64,000 bases of DNA, taken from positions 16,606,344-16,670,343 of the forward strand of contig OX393567.1 in NCBI GenBank assembly GCA_947652115.1, given 5' to 3'. Shown here piece by piece: positions 1 through 11,850 of the stretch; within the stretch, counting starts at the first letter, position 1; every line of letters begins with the position of its first letter. Made by a program: the position numbers and the translations under genes. The notes under the pieces were generated by a model, which worked only from the letters and a program-made list of their open reading frames with translations, searched no databases and had not been told where the DNA came from. The stretch comes from Blastomussa wellsi (taxonomy: Eukaryota > Cnidaria > Anthozoa > Scleractinia > Plerogyridae).

Positions 1-145
1 AGTCACTACAGAAGTCAATAAAATGTTGTTAGAAAGTCCACTAAAACTGTCACAAGTCCCCACTATGGGACGATAACTACTGTCGAATCCCCCCACCTAT
101 GCCCAGCCTACCCCCGCTTGGGCTTAATATTGATAGGTGCATAAC
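1..145. repeat. Dispersed repeat, copy 1
   Basis: This stretch is about 85% alike, in the same orientation, to 61318-61455. Shared blocks include GTCAATAAAATGTTG near the start and CACCTATGCCCAGCC further in. It carries no coding potential that I can see. It looks like a fragment of a non-autonomous repeat, possibly extending left of the window. From 146 to about 348 I recognise nothing. Confidence 0.7.
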
Positions 146-486
146 TGACAGTTAAGACTAGGTTATCTTTCATTTGCATTTCTTTTTCACTAGGCACAAT
201 TTAGGCACTTTATGATCATCCTTAGTGCTGTAACCATCTAATTGCTCTATCTACACGTTTAAGGTCATTAACTGAATCCAGTTTAATTGAAAACACCGGG
301 CGGCAGGGCTTACAGTTCTTAAAGATGGATAGTTCAACTCACCTCACCAACCAGGGTCAACAGTAACTCAGCCACGCTAATTGATAATATCTTCGTAAAC
401 CAAATCGATAGAGAAATCACTAGCGGTAATATAATCTCGGATATAAGCGATCACTATTCTCAATTTTGCATTATTAAGTCTCTTAA

Positions 487-506
487 CCCTTTACTCCCCA
501 AGAGTG

Positions 507-553
<47 letters not shown>

Positions 554-579
554 AGGGAGACCCCTTGGGGCTTAAAGGG
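487..579. mobile_element. piggyBac-like MITE inserted in the LINE endonuclease
   Basis: A 93-bp element flanked on both sides by TTAA (483-486 and 580-583), with terminal inverted repeats beginning CCCTTTA and ending TAAAGGG; about 18 of 20 terminal bases pair. TTAA target duplication is the hallmark of the piggyBac superfamily. It separates the endonuclease C-terminus (to about 482) from the following LINE linker, so it inserted after the LINE. Confidence 0.65.
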
Positions 580-611
580 TTAAGGTAAAGGAGTTACCCC
601 AAAAAAAAACC

Positions 612-2778
612 ATGTGTCGGAATTTCTCAAGAGACACGGAGGCAAACATTAATTCTGAGTTATCTGAGATCAACTGGGATTTGGCCATGAGAAACTGTGG
701 AGATAATGCAGATACTGGTTTTTCTAAATTATTTAACTACGTTAACAAAATAGTAAACAAGCATGCGCCCCTTCGACCTTTATCTAAACGCAAAGCCAAG
801 CAATTTTCCAAACCCTGGATCACTAGGGGGATACGTGAGTCAATAAAAGTAAAAAATGCTCTGTTTGCATCTGGAAATTATCAAAAGTATAAACATTATC
901 GCAATAAAATACTTACACTTATTCGTTGCAGTAAGAAGTCGTACTATCATTCATATTTCAATGATCATATGACAAATGTTAGAAAAACTTGGATTGGTAT
1001 TAATCATCTCATCGGTCGAAATAAGAGAAGATGTAAGCCTATTGTTGCGCTTCCTAATGTGCTCAATGAATTCTTTTCTTCCGTGGGTCAAACACTTGCG
1101 GCATCAGTACCTCCTGCTAATCATCATTTCAGTGATTATCTCCCTGCTATTACTTCATTTAGTTCTTTCTTCTTCGAGCCAGTCAGTTCCATGGAACTCG
1201 AAACTGAAATTTTGCTTCTCCCTACTAACAAATCACATGGTTTATACTCCTGTCCTGTTCGCGTATTGAAATCTTCAAGTAATATTCTCTCTCGACCATA
1301 TATAATATGGCATATATAATGAATAATTCTGTTTTAACAGGACAGTATCCATCTAAATTAAAGCATGCAAAAGTTATTCCCATTTTCAAGGGTGGCGATG
1401 AAACGGATCCAAGTAACTACCGTCCTATTTCTCTTCTTTCGCTCTTCAATCGGCTCTTTGAGAAAGTTATGTATAATAGATTAAAATCTTATATCGAATT
1501 AAATGGACTTCTGTACAATGGCCAGTATGGTTTTCGTGAGAATATGTCAACTCAGCATGCAATTTTGGATATTGTTAATTCCATTCAAAGCAATATGGAT
1601 AACAAATTGTTCACGTGCGGTATTTTCCTCGACTTTAAAAAGGCTTTTGATACTGTGGATCATTCAATTCTTTTGAGCAAGCTATATCATTACGGTATAA
1701 GGGGTCCGGTAAACGAATGGTTTTCATCCTACTTAAATGGCCGTGTTCAAACTACTCAAATTGATAATCAAATATCATCAAAAAGAAATGTGCTAACTGG
1801 GGTTCCACAAGGCTCTGTTCTAGGCCCTCTACTTTTCCTGATTTATATTAATGATATCTATAATTCTTCTAAGAAGCTTTCTTTTTATTTATTCGCTGAT
1901 GATACAAACCTGCTGTATGCTGACAAGGATTTGAAGTCATTAGAAAGTGTAATCAACATCGAATTACAGAAAGTTTGTAACTGGTTGAATGCTAATAAGC
2001 TGACCTTAAATGCAAAAAAGTCCAATTTTGTTATATTTAGACCATCACAAAAGAAGCTTAGCTATCAGATTAATATAAGGATATACAATAATGCTTCAAA
2101 TAGTGATACTTCTCTTGAATGTAAAGATTATGTAAAATTCCTGGGTGTGCTCATCGACAAAAACTTAACTTGGAAATATCATATCGATTACATTGCTTCT
2201 AAAATTAGCAGGGTTGTTGGAATTATATCACGATTAAGACACTCTGTCCCTCTGAATACTTTAATCCAAATTTACCGTTCTCTGATTTTTCCATATACAT
2301 ACTACGGAATTGCTGCCTGGGGCCAGGCTGCACAGGTCTATTTGAGGAAGGTCTTTATCTTACAAAAACGAGCTCTTCGGCTAATGTTCTATGCTGGTAA
2401 CAGATCTCATGCTATTCCTTTATTTGTCTCTGCTAATGTCTTACCCCTTAATATGCTTTATTTTGAAACAGTATGTTCTCTTATGCACGACAGAATATCT
2501 GTGATCTTTTTACTTGTTCATCTGACGTTCATACATATAACACTAGATTCTCTGATGCTGGTAATCTATACGTTAATAAATCAAGGCTGAGAATTCAACT
2601 TAATTCGTTTTCTATTTTCGGAGCTAAATTGTGGAATTGTCTGAAACCTGAATTACGTAAATCTAGAAAAAAACCTTTCAAAAATAAAATTCATCAATTT
2701 TTACTTGCGGTACTTGGCAGTGAGGATGATTATGTTGATGTCTCTACTTTAATGTTAAAAATTACTAATTATTACTAA
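612..2778 (+). pseudogene. LINE reverse transcriptase, frameshifted
   Basis: A retrotransposon polymerase relic read in three pieces. 612-1319 encodes the endonuclease-RT linker (SKPWITRGIRESIKVKN). 1307-2590 encodes the RT core: YRPISLLS, LDFKKAFDTVDH, VPQGSVLGPLLFLIYINDI and the catalytic FADDTNLL. 2473-2778 encodes the conserved C-terminal tail (NTRFSDAGNLYV, LWNCLKPELR). The joins near 1300 and near 2480-2520 need a change of frame, so no full-length protein can be made. The break near 1300 lies in a locally duplicated ATATAAT run. The reverse transcriptase would have copied the element's own RNA by target-primed reverse transcription. Confidence 0.9.
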
Positions 2779-2965
2779 TTAAACTCAGTAGCCATTATTA
2801 TTATTAATTTCTCATGTTTTGTAGATCCTAGCTATTTGTATATGTGTATTTGTATATGTCTATTGGTATATGTGTATACCTATTTATATTTATTTATTTA
2901 CTTATTTATTTTATTCATTTACCTAATTTTAATATTAATGTATTTTTGCTAAATTTCATTGTAAG

Positions 2966-3075
2966 TTGTACAACCCGCCTCGATTAGCTTTGCTATATGC
3001 GGGTTGTACAAATCTGTAAATTTGTATTATATTAGATATTCCAATAAATGATGATGATGATGATGATGATGATGA
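2966..3075 (+). repeat. LINE 3' stem-loop and GAT microsatellite tail
   Basis: TTGTACAACCCGC (2966-2978) pairs perfectly with 2999-3011 around a 20-nt loop. After a short spacer the element ends in (GAT)n at about 3047-3075. In related LINEs a 3' stem-loop plus short tandem repeat is the site recognised by the encoded reverse transcriptase. This assignment is inferred from position and structure. Confidence 0.6.
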
Positions 3076-5194
3076 ATATCTGGCTTCCTTCATAAGCAAT
3101 AAGCCAATGCATGTATTGAAAACGGTTCTGGAGCAATACACGGAGTTTGCCGATCAGTCTCGTTTTATAGTTCAGTGTAGATTTCCTGGTAGCTAACAGT
3201 CTTCTTCCTTGTGTTATGTCTTCCGCTGCAAGTTTCCCTCTCGTCCCCAGAGCCGCTTGTACCTGCCCCGGTTGGGCCTGTGCACGAGGAACAAGGTTCT
3301 GCGATTTGATAGGCTAAAATCTAAGAAAAAAATGTATTAGGACAGCTTGCGTTTGACGGACAACTTTGAACCACATTCAACTTCCTCCTGGATCCGTTGT
3401 TCAAAGGGTGTATAACGTTATCCATCATATAAATCACTAAAAAGAGAGACCTGGGAACGAGGTTGTGCTATCCACTGGAAAGTGAACAAGTCCTCACTCT
3501 CTTTTAATGCCCCCACCCCCACGTCACCCATTTTCCATCACAAACTAGCCGGTTTTCCGCGAGAATCTGTAAGCTATAAACATGCATTCTTAACACACGT
3601 ACTTGTCGACTTGTCGATGCTTTTTTGTGGAGGTGCGGTCCAATCAAGTTGGAATATTAAATCTTTCTAGGACGTCTAAAACGATCCCCCGGGGCTTTGT
3701 ACGGCAAACCTCTATTTTATTTGTATCTTTTTAGTTTTGTAAACTATATAAATGGACATCCTTGTAAACCTTTCAGTTTCCTTGCTCTTTAATAGTCCAA
3801 CTATTAAAGAACACTGAAACAAAAGTTTTGAACTTTCTTGTTATTCAGTAGAATTAATCATGCGAAATTGCGTTTTAGCCAGGACGCAGCGCGTTTAAAC
3901 AATTATTTCGAGTGAATGCAAGCTTATTTCAAATCATCTGACCTTGAAAGAGCCTTGTTTCCCTTGCAATATTAATCTCTTAGACAACCAGGTCGCTCCA
4001 GTTTTATCGGGCCGCACATTTAGCTTGACACCAAGTAAACTACGTGAAAATAATACTGTAACAGAGCTAGAAATCATAGAAATAATATTTTTGCAAGTTC
4101 TTTGAGTTCACAACCGCTTCGAAATGCTTCGACAAGGTTGTGATAAAATTCTTCGTCTGCAAGAGAACAGATAATGTCATTTTCTTAAACAACAGACATT
4201 AATCTGTTGGACTGAAAGTTGACTAAGAGAGGGCATGTCAGTTTAATGATTTTTGGTACTGGAGTCATTTTGTGGAGCCTAGAGAAGACGGGAAGTCGCT
4301 CTATCAAAACAAGTATAGCTCAATACAATTCGTCTTTCAAAACCATTCACATTCCTTCACGCTACTATAGATAATAGATCAATAGGTTTTTGCTAAAGTT
4401 TGTTGTTCGAGTTTGTTGACTTCCTGTCTGCTCATCAGCAACAAATGTGTTCACCTTTACGTCCTATTCGACTTCAGTTGATTAATAATCTAATATGTTT
4501 TTGCTTAGTATTACACTTTATATTTTCCCTTTTAAAAACCTGGATTCGGGGAAAGAAAATGAATTTGATATTGCAAACGTTCTATTCAACAGAAAATTGT
4601 GCAATGGGCATTGGTATTTTTATTCGCCAGTTTTAAGGCTTTTTTCCAAAACTACTGAAACTTTATTTTTAAGATGGTCTTTCATATACGTAATCAAAAC
4701 TAATTTAAAACTATGACAGCCTTATGTGCAACTTTGCACGAATCGAGAATCGGTTGATCGACGAGTGAATGAGTACCTTATTGGAGGCTCTGTCGAAGCT
4801 TAATTCCGGCCGTCTCAGAAAACTAGCAAAACTTATTAATTATAAGATCAAATTAGAATATCACATTAGGACGCGATGTATTCAAAACTACAGTTGATCA
4901 AATTGATACAACCATAAGATTATAACATTTTTATGAAGATACTGTCCGGTAGTTTCACGTTAGTTTATTCTAATACAATTTCTAGTAACATTTCTTCCTC
5001 AAAGTCAGCTTTGTTTTTTGGAATCGGTTCATTTGGTTCTGACATAATCTGTCAAGGGTTTTTTCCCGCCCTAAAAGTTTTACCATCCGGTATCATGAAT
5101 CAAAACATTTTTCATCTTCCTGTTTGCGAAGTTTCTCTTTCGCCAGCGACAAAAACAAATGCCATGAGTGAAAATTTTTCTTTTTCTTTCCCAG
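3076..5194. other. Non-coding stretch upstream of the CARD-CC-like exon
   Basis: No domain-bearing exon, RNA gene or clear repeat was recognised here. In particular no CARD-encoding exon was found between the LINE and the first coiled-coil exon. The sequence ends in a pyrimidine-rich tract and CCAG (5191-5194) that serves as the splice acceptor of the next exon. Confidence 0.5.
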
Positions 5195-8100
5195 GATCGA
5201 ATGGCCGGTCTCCAGACTTGGATATTATGAGCAACCATTTAAAGAGGGTCACTTCAGACCTACAAGACCTGACCATCCGCTACGACACACTGTTGAAAGA
5301 AAACGAAGCGTTCGAAAAACAACTGAGCAAAACGTCCTGTGAACTGTCGGAGAAAAACAGGCTGATTGAAGAACTGGAGAGGCGAAAGTTTGACACGGAG
5401 GCGTTGCTTATGGAATCGCATTCCAGCGCTAAAAAAATGGCCGAAGGTGCTGCCCTCCACTGCCAAGCCAAAAATAAAGAAATGGTAGAAAGGACACATT
5501 TCATAATTGCGCTTCAAATGAAGCTACTCTCCACGAAAGAGGAGGTGGATAACCTGAAGGAGAAACTGGAAGAGAGCAGCCAACAGAAAAACCAGCTCTT
5601 GGATCGTTTCACGGAGATTTCCAAAAACTTCGACAACCAGAGAAGGGAGTCGATGAAGTTAACCGAGAAACTGGAAATCCAGAAGGACAACATTCAGAGG
5701 GCGGAGGAACTCAAAGTGAAATTTCGTCAGCTCCAATTCAGCAACCAAAAGCTCAAAGCGGAAAAAGATGAAGCATTGAAGGAGTTAGAAGAGCTCAAAT
5801 GCTGGACGGAGGCCTTGAAAGCCCGGTACGATATCGTGGAAGAAGACAGGAAACAGACCCAGGAAAGCCATGAGAGCACCGTGGCTGACTGCTCGGAACT
5901 CCGGGACAGGGCAGACGAGCTGGAGCTTAGGCTAACGATTTCTGGGCGCGAGATAGATGACTTGAAGAAGCGATGTAAGGACTTTGAGCAGACGGCCAAC
6001 ACCTACCGGGAGCAGAGAGATTTGTACGAGAAAGCATGGAAGGAAACCTCGGCTGAACGGGAGCAACTAAGGAAGGATCGAGAAGACGCCACCTGTCGAT
6101 TGGCAGAAGTTATTCGCAATCGAGACGAGGCCATTACCAGACAGATGGAGTACAGTCGCCAGTTTGAGATGCAGCTAAAGAACACTACTGAAGAACTTAA
6201 CTGCCTTCGGGAATGCCTTTGCCACAAGGAAATTGAGATGGAAGAATTAAAGAAGTTCAAGCTACAAAGGATTCCCTCCGATGTTAGCGACAGGTCGTCC
6301 ATTGGGAAGGTTTGTAAAGAATTTATTTGGTTTATGTTTATTCTATACGATCAAACTGCATTCTTTCCTGGTGTTTGGCCTTTCAGCGCAGCGAATCTAC
6401 TGTTGAAAATAATCAGTCCAGCTCGTTTGCAATCTTAGTCTCTACAGATTAAAAAGAAAAAGTCTGCACTTTATTTTCGAGCAAGCGTGATATCCTGATT
6501 CTTCAGTTTAAGAAAAGAAAGAACATTCTGGGACACGACTCAGAGAAGTTCTTTGTTCGCTCTTCCAATTTGCACCCGAGGTGCCCCGATCAGGCTACTC
6601 CGCGGTTGACTGGTCATGAAACATAACACAATTTGACAGTGCGTCTAAAAACGGCTGGTAAAATATTTCGACGATATTGTGTTGATGTGATAAGAAATTG
6701 GCGGAGAAAAATCTGTGACCTGCGTGACACTTGTACTAATACACAAAAACTTGTTAGTCAACGCCATATTTAACTTTAGAGGCCAGACGTTTCGGGCACA
6801 GCCCTTCATCAGTGGATGTCCGTTTACCGTTGATTGAAATCAACCGTTAAATAGTTAAAGTTAAATATGGCACTTTTTACTCCTTAGAGAGAACGTTGAC
6901 TAACAAGTTTTTGTGTATTGGTGTGATAGTATATCAAGAGACAACAAGATTATGTAAGGGTAAACTAAACTCGTTCCCAGTGCATTCCGAGCTCGGAGCC
7001 ATTCCTGCAATTAAGCGCTACAAAGTTACAACGATTTTTTAAGCCCGACAAGGAATTAAAGTTTAAAGTTTAATTTGGTAATTCTATCTGTCACCAAACA
7101 AATTAGAAACATAGCCTGGCTTTGGAAGGAAGGTGAAATCAAGTTTTATTTTCACACCGAACCTCATGAGTCGATTGGCGTTATACACAGCTAAGTGTTT
7201 ACAAAGATTATGGTTTTTTTATTTTTTGAAAAGGTGCGCATGCCCCCTATCAATCAATCAATCAAGCAAGCAAGCAACCAAACAAACTTTTAGAGGGGGT
7301 GAACTTGTAGCCCTCAGGGCCCGGCTGTTCAAAGCTGGGTTAAGATAACCCAGGGTTAGTGCGAGTCAGATATGAAAGCTTTAAAAGCAAATTCAGTTTA
7401 ATTCTTTTTGTCTACAATTTGATGAAGCTTAAACACTAATGTGACAATGCTGTCGGTTTTTTTTATCTAGCAAAACGGCATACAACTACACCTGGATACG
7501 GCGAAAGCCAATGAGACCAACCTCCAAGGAGAACTTGATGCGAAGGACAGCTCCCCGGGCAGTGATGATTCCTTCGATTGGAAAAGGCGACGTAGAACTT
7601 CTAAAGTCATAGAGAGCGTCAAAAAGCGGGTAGCTATGCAGAAATCTCCACAGTTTGAACATACTGCGGCAGATGGCGCGGGCGAAACAGTCTCACCACC
7701 GCGTCTCGCCTCTTCTGGAAAGAACTTGTCACTGGATGAGCAAGTGGAGGAGCTGCTTCCAGAAATTAAATCCCTCTCGCTTGAAGCACAGAAAGTATTG
7801 AGCCTGGATCGCAACAGATCTCGTGTGTTTAAGACGCCCCCGGCATTCAACACGCTGGAATGTATGTTTGGTCCATCCGTGAGGAACACCACTTCGTCAC
7901 TGTACAACGCTTTTGACAGCAACAATTCTTTGTATTCCTCGTTTCGTTCCACCGACAGTGGTTTGCCCAACTTCACCTCGCGAAATCTCTCTGATTCAGC
8001 AAAATCCTCAGCAGGTTTTTCGACCAGCCTTGAATCTGATGCGTTTGAGCCGGCCAACGACGATCCCAAAGCCGAAGTGAAGCCGAAGACGTCCGAGAAA

Positions 8101-8568
8101 AGCCAAGAGAAGTCCCAGGGGAGCCCAACCCGACCTCCTTACTTCAAAAGCAATTCTTCTCCGTCAAAGATCATGAACTTTGTGCAACAAAAAATGTCCT
8201 TGGGGAGCCGCTCGTCTGAGGAGAGTGATGACACCAAAAGCGACTTTCCAGGGAAGCCATCTCGTCGTAAATCCGAAGATGCTGCTAAAAATCCTTCATA
8301 TAAGACCATCTCCAAACTACCGACGGCGTCGCTGGATCTGTCCATTGGCAATGACGCTAAAGAGGATGAAGAGAGGGCGCGGAAAGAAATGCAAGAAGTA
8401 GAAAAGGCTCTCATGTCGCCAACGATAAGGGAAAAGTCTTTTCGTAAGAGGTCTGGAGCAATGAAGTTGAGCGAAGAAGAGCGTCCTCGAAGCTCCTCGG
8501 CTCCGAATTCCCCAAACTTCGATTTTGAGTTGTCGGAAGCTGAACAAGTGAACAGTACTTCAGACTAA
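5195..8568 (+). CDS. CARD9/CARMA-like coiled-coil protein, 3' exons (5' part not in window)
   Basis: Two exons fit splice and frame rules: 5195-6309 (acceptor CCAG, donor GTTTGT) and 7471-8568 (acceptor CTAG, stop at 8566-8568), giving about 736 codons after a phase-1 entry. The first exon encodes about 370 residues of heptad-rich coiled coil. It closely parallels the second gene at 32422-33518, sharing the blocks WTEALKARYD, LQDLTIRYD and YREQRDLYEK. The second encodes a serine-rich, probably disordered tail. CARD-coiled-coil proteins pass signals from immune receptors to BCL10 and the MALT1-type paracaspase. No CARD exon is visible upstream, so it lies outside the window or has been lost. 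The donor GTTTGT is weak but gives an uninterrupted frame. Confidence 0.75.
6740..6917. mobile_element. 178-bp fold-back MITE in the CARD-CC-like intron
   Basis: The ends are a perfect 24-bp inverted repeat (6740-6763 with 6894-6917; outer bases TACACAAAAACTTG). A second inverted pair lies inside (CCATATTTAACT and its complement). The centre holds GACGTTTCGGGCACAGCC (6786-6803). It lies wholly within the intron 6310-7470. No clear target duplication was seen. The superfamily is not known. Confidence 0.7.
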
Positions 8569-9557
8569 CTAAATATGTGCTGGTAAACATGACGTGTGTG
8601 TTGCTCGTTATTTTGCGAGTTATAGTTCCGAGGCAAGGACAGTGACCGACATTGAGCAAGGGTGTTGGCGCGCGCACAGGTGAGCGTGCGTGAGTGTGTG
8701 TGGGTGTATGCGAGCGTGTGCGTGAGCGTGCGCGATCGTACATGAGCATACGCGAAAGTGTGTTTTAGGGAAGCCAGGTTCAATTACATTTTCCTGTTAA
8801 GACCTTCATCGTAAACATTAACTATGTCGTAAATGAAATGTGGTTGAGACATCAACATTTTGGTACAGTAGACCCAGTAGAGTTTACAATGCTGTGCGCC
8901 CTCGCTGTTATCTCTTGACGAAGCTTTTGATTTATTTGTGACATTTTTCTGACGGCCTTCATGTGAACTGACTAATCAGTGTACAAGAACCGTGACAAGT
9001 TTACTCTCCGTCAACTGCGCTTCCTTTACTTTTGCCATTCAGATTATATTGACTTGTCAAACTGATGTCAAAAGTGGTCAAAACTAAATCGAATTCTTTG
9101 TCAAGTGGAAACGATGTTATAAGGATTAGTATAAAGAATTGTGACAGTTAGCGGTGATTCAGTTGTATAAAACTCTCCAAGTAGTTCTCGGGTGTATGGG
9201 AACGTACAAGTATGACAAAATTTGTTTTAATTTGAATTAGTTTTCGTAAGACTATGGTAAAGTTTATTTTTAGTACTTTGAACAAATGAAGAAACCAAAC
9301 GGCTTTAGTTTGCCTTAGCACGAGGTGTTCACGTGAATAGCGCGGTACATTTCAGAAATCGGGAGTGATTACAGTGCCAGGGTTTATTGGTTTCGTCCTA
9401 GGATCCCTATCTTAATTATTTCTTATCGCAGTGTGTTATTTGTAAATAAATAGCAGATTTGTAAATAAAGTAAGGTAAAGGTGAAGACTGTAAATCGGAT
9501 TAGTCCTCACACTACAGGCAATTTTGTAAATTAAAGAGTCTAACTGTCAATCAGACT
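8569..9557 (+). other. 3' UTR and downstream region of the first CARD-CC-like gene
   Basis: A GTGCG/GTGTG-rich simple stretch lies at about 8670-8760. Candidate AATAAA polyadenylation signals lie at about 9445 and 9465 in an AT-rich stretch. No further gene is seen. Confidence 0.4.
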
Positions 9558-9662
9558 GGTGTTTATCCCGGTTTCTGAAGCATGATTAGCAATATGTCTA
9601 TTCCCCCCTGGATGGGATGCTAGTGCATGGCATGGTTATCCCCTCCCCCCCCCCCCCCCCCC
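9558..9662 (-). repeat. SINE fragment ending in poly-C
   Basis: Shares TTATCCCGGTTTC and CCCCTGGATGGGATGCTAGT with the fuller SINE copy at 48475-48718, so it is the distal, tRNA-less part of the same family. It runs into a C homopolymer at about 9646-9662. Confidence 0.6.
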
Positions 9663-9977
9663 TCCGTAGTACTCTTCTATGTGGCAGCGCGTGATTCGGG
9701 GGGCGGGCAGGTTCAAAGTACGGAACTTGATAAAGCATGGGTTTTGTTGCATTTTATTTGAGCTGGCTTTCTGGCTGGTTTCATATAGAACTGCTACATC
9801 TTGCTGACGAGTTCCAATAAGAACGAAACAGCTGTCCACGTTTGCAGCCCTGCTTTATCGGTTTCTGTCGGGTTGCTGTCTCGCAAGTCAACTTTTTCAC
9901 GTAGTATCAGCCTTGCAGGTTATGTTTGTGTTTCTCTTCTATACACCTTGCCATACAGACAAGGTGGAGAGGGGTAC

Positions 9978-10205
9978 CAACGGCGGATCCAGGATTTTTC
10001 TCAAGAGGGGGTGCACCACTGACGCAGAATACTAGCTGTATTAGACAGCCGCAGATCATCTCAGGAGGGGGTGCGCACCCACTGCACCCTCCCCCTAGAT
10101 CCGCCCCTGTGGTACTATTGTGGTACTCTTGCCCGCTAATAAAGAGAACACAGCCACAGACAGGACTCGATCCGGAGACCAGCGCACTAACCATTATCTT
10201 GTAGT
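9978..10205. repeat. MITE with GCGGATC ends, plus tRNA-like fragment
   Basis: GGCGGATCCAGG (about 9979) is inverted at CCTAGATCCGCCCC (about 10096-10109), bounding a fold-back repeat with GGGTGC blocks. A fragment of the same family lies at 60485-60532. At about 10145-10200 the minus strand reads TAATGGTTAGTGCGCTGG and GGATCGAGTCCTG, resembling tRNA A and B boxes, so a SINE fragment abuts it. Confidence 0.55.
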
Positions 10206-10621
10206 ATTGTATAAAACAAGTGAGCTACTATGTGCGCTCGTATTGGTCGATAGTTGTGTTTTGATAAGAATGTTACTATAATAAGCCCAATTATTATATG
10301 GCAAGGAATATCCAAGCGTTCTGACTGTTTTTTTTCTTGGTCGGGATTTTGCCATACAGGCCATTTCCATAGAAACGGTCCAAAGCCAAGTATTTTTTTT
10401 CTAAAGTTGGAGAATTTAAAATTTGTAACTAGAACTGCGAAAAGAAAACGTATATAAATTCTCTAATTAAAAAAAATGTTTTCAAAATCTTAATAGCTTG
10501 TACTCTCAGAGTTGCTCGAGGCATCAAAACACGTTTAATAAGGCGGAAAATTTCTGAATTCAAGTCACCGAAAGTGCATTTTTAATAAGCATGCCTGACC
10601 CGAGTGCCATATAATAAACTA

Positions 10622-10747
10622 CTTACTAACCTGGCTTGCTCGAGCCGTACTGGGGAATATTGGTCCTCGGTCGTTTTTGTACCGACCTCGCAACGACCTC
10701 GGGCCAATATTCCCCAGTACTGCACGTGCTTGCGCTCGGTTAGTAAG
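10622..10747. repeat. Fold-back repeat, 126 bp
   Basis: CTTACTAACC at the left end pairs with GGTTAGTAAG at the right end. Inside, GTACTGGGGAATATTGG is mirrored by CCAATATTCCCCAGTAC. It is non-coding. Confidence 0.6.
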
Positions 10748-10845
10748 AGGTTATTATGCTCGAATTTGATTGTTTCCTACCTATGATCTATTAAAGGACA
10801 CACACAGATGAAGTTTAAATTTTGTTTCTTTATTATATAAGGCAG

Positions 10846-11023
10846 ATAGATTCCATGCTGCCGTGCGTCTGTTCAGTAATTGATCACAGAAGACGTCAAA
10901 ATGTGGTGAGAACATCAGTGACACACTTGGCTGTCGCCTCGTGTGCCACGTTTTTGTTCTTGCCACATTTTGACGTCATCAGTGATCTATTACTGAACAG
11001 ATGCACGGCAACATGGAATCTAT
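10846..11023. repeat. Fold-back MITE, 178 bp
   Basis: ATAGATTCCATGCTGCCGTG at the left is mirrored with few mismatches by the right end (to 11023), and TGACGTC-containing blocks pair internally. I recognise this as a family abundant in coral DNA. It has no coding capacity. Confidence 0.65.
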
Positions 11024-11129
11024 TGATCTGAATCTATCAACAGCAAAAACGACGACACCAGTCATCCAAGTCATTCAAGTCAATGGCAGCGAAAGAGAGG
11101 GGAAAGGCCATTAACACATCTCTCTCACC

Positions 11130-11850
11130 TGATTTGCTAAGGCCAACAATGCAAGCAAGGGACAAAGGTGCAAGCCCGCGCACGCTCAACGCCGTACCCC
11201 TGGAAGAGCAGGGCCTATCTTTGAATACGCAGGAATATGCAGCAATTTAGGGACTCGCTACGCTTGCCATTTTTTAGCGTTACAATCTGCAACTGGAGAA
11301 CTTTCCGAGCCATTGCGCGCGCCGCGGAGATAGATTCTCAGTCAATCATGCCCTTACATGTAAGAAGGGGGGTTTTGTTGCACAAAGACACGATGGCATA
11401 CGGAACCTTCTTACGTCTCTGCTCAGCAAAGTCTGCAAGAATGTCGACTTGTAGAGCCCCATCTCTTGCCGATCGACAATGAGGTGTTCCACCTACGAAC
11501 CACGGTCCTAGCCCTGAGGCTAGGCTTGACATAAAGGCAGGAAGTTTCTGGTCACGTGTAGTTACAGCATTCTTCGATGTACGTGTTACGCATGTGAACT
11601 CAACGTGTAACCAGAACAAATCTACAGAATCGATCTTCGAGGAGCAGGAGAAAGAAAAGAAAAGGAAGTACCAACAAGGAGTTATTGAGGTGATAATGGG
11701 ATCGTTTACTCCCCTGGTTTTTAGCACGAATGGAGGAATGGGGAAAGAATGCAAACTTTTCCTGAGTAACCTAGCGGACAAGAACGGCGAGCTTATGCCA
11801 GTGCGATATCTTGGCTTAGAACACGCATATCGGTCGATGTTTTAAGATCA
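11130..11850 (+). pseudogene. Relict retroelement C-terminal region
   Basis: Broken frames recall a conserved C-terminal protein region that accompanies many cnidarian reverse transcriptases. Pieces include DKGASPRTLNAVPLEEQGL, HALTCKKGGFVAQRHD, IRNLLTSLLSKVCKNV and GSFTPLVFSTNGGMGKECK. Several stops and frame changes separate these blocks, so the copy is dead. The assignment to a retroelement comes from recognising the blocks and is not proved by an RT core here. Confidence 0.6.

Larger units (their letters stand above)
349..3075 (+). mobile_element. Degenerate non-LTR (LINE) retrotransposon, CR1/L2/jockey-like
   Basis: A 5'-incomplete LINE. At about 349-482 a frame encodes the end of an apurinic-type endonuclease, with a TLIDNIF block and the SDH signature in SDHYSQF. 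A 93-bp MITE interrupts it, then come the linker and reverse transcriptase (612-2778), a short AT-rich 3' UTR, a perfect 13-bp stem-loop (2966-3011) and a GAT microsatellite tail (about 3047-3075). A microsatellite 3' end instead of poly(A) is usual for the CR1/L2 group. Frameshifts show that the copy is dead. If the CARD-coiled-coil gene starting at 5195 has exons to the left of the window, this LINE lies in one of its introns. Confidence 0.85.

Noticed and set aside
5260..6302. Open frames on the minus strand opposite the coiled-coil exon
   Set aside because: They are shadows of a strongly biased coding exon and show only Ser/Phe-rich low-complexity sequence.
7467..8069. 200-codon minus-strand frame opposite the Ser-rich exon
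   Set aside because: It mirrors the real + strand exon and has no family resemblance.
8640..8770. Histidine/threonine/arginine-rich minus-strand frames
   Set aside because: They translate a GTGTG/GTGCG-rich simple sequence in the 3' UTR.
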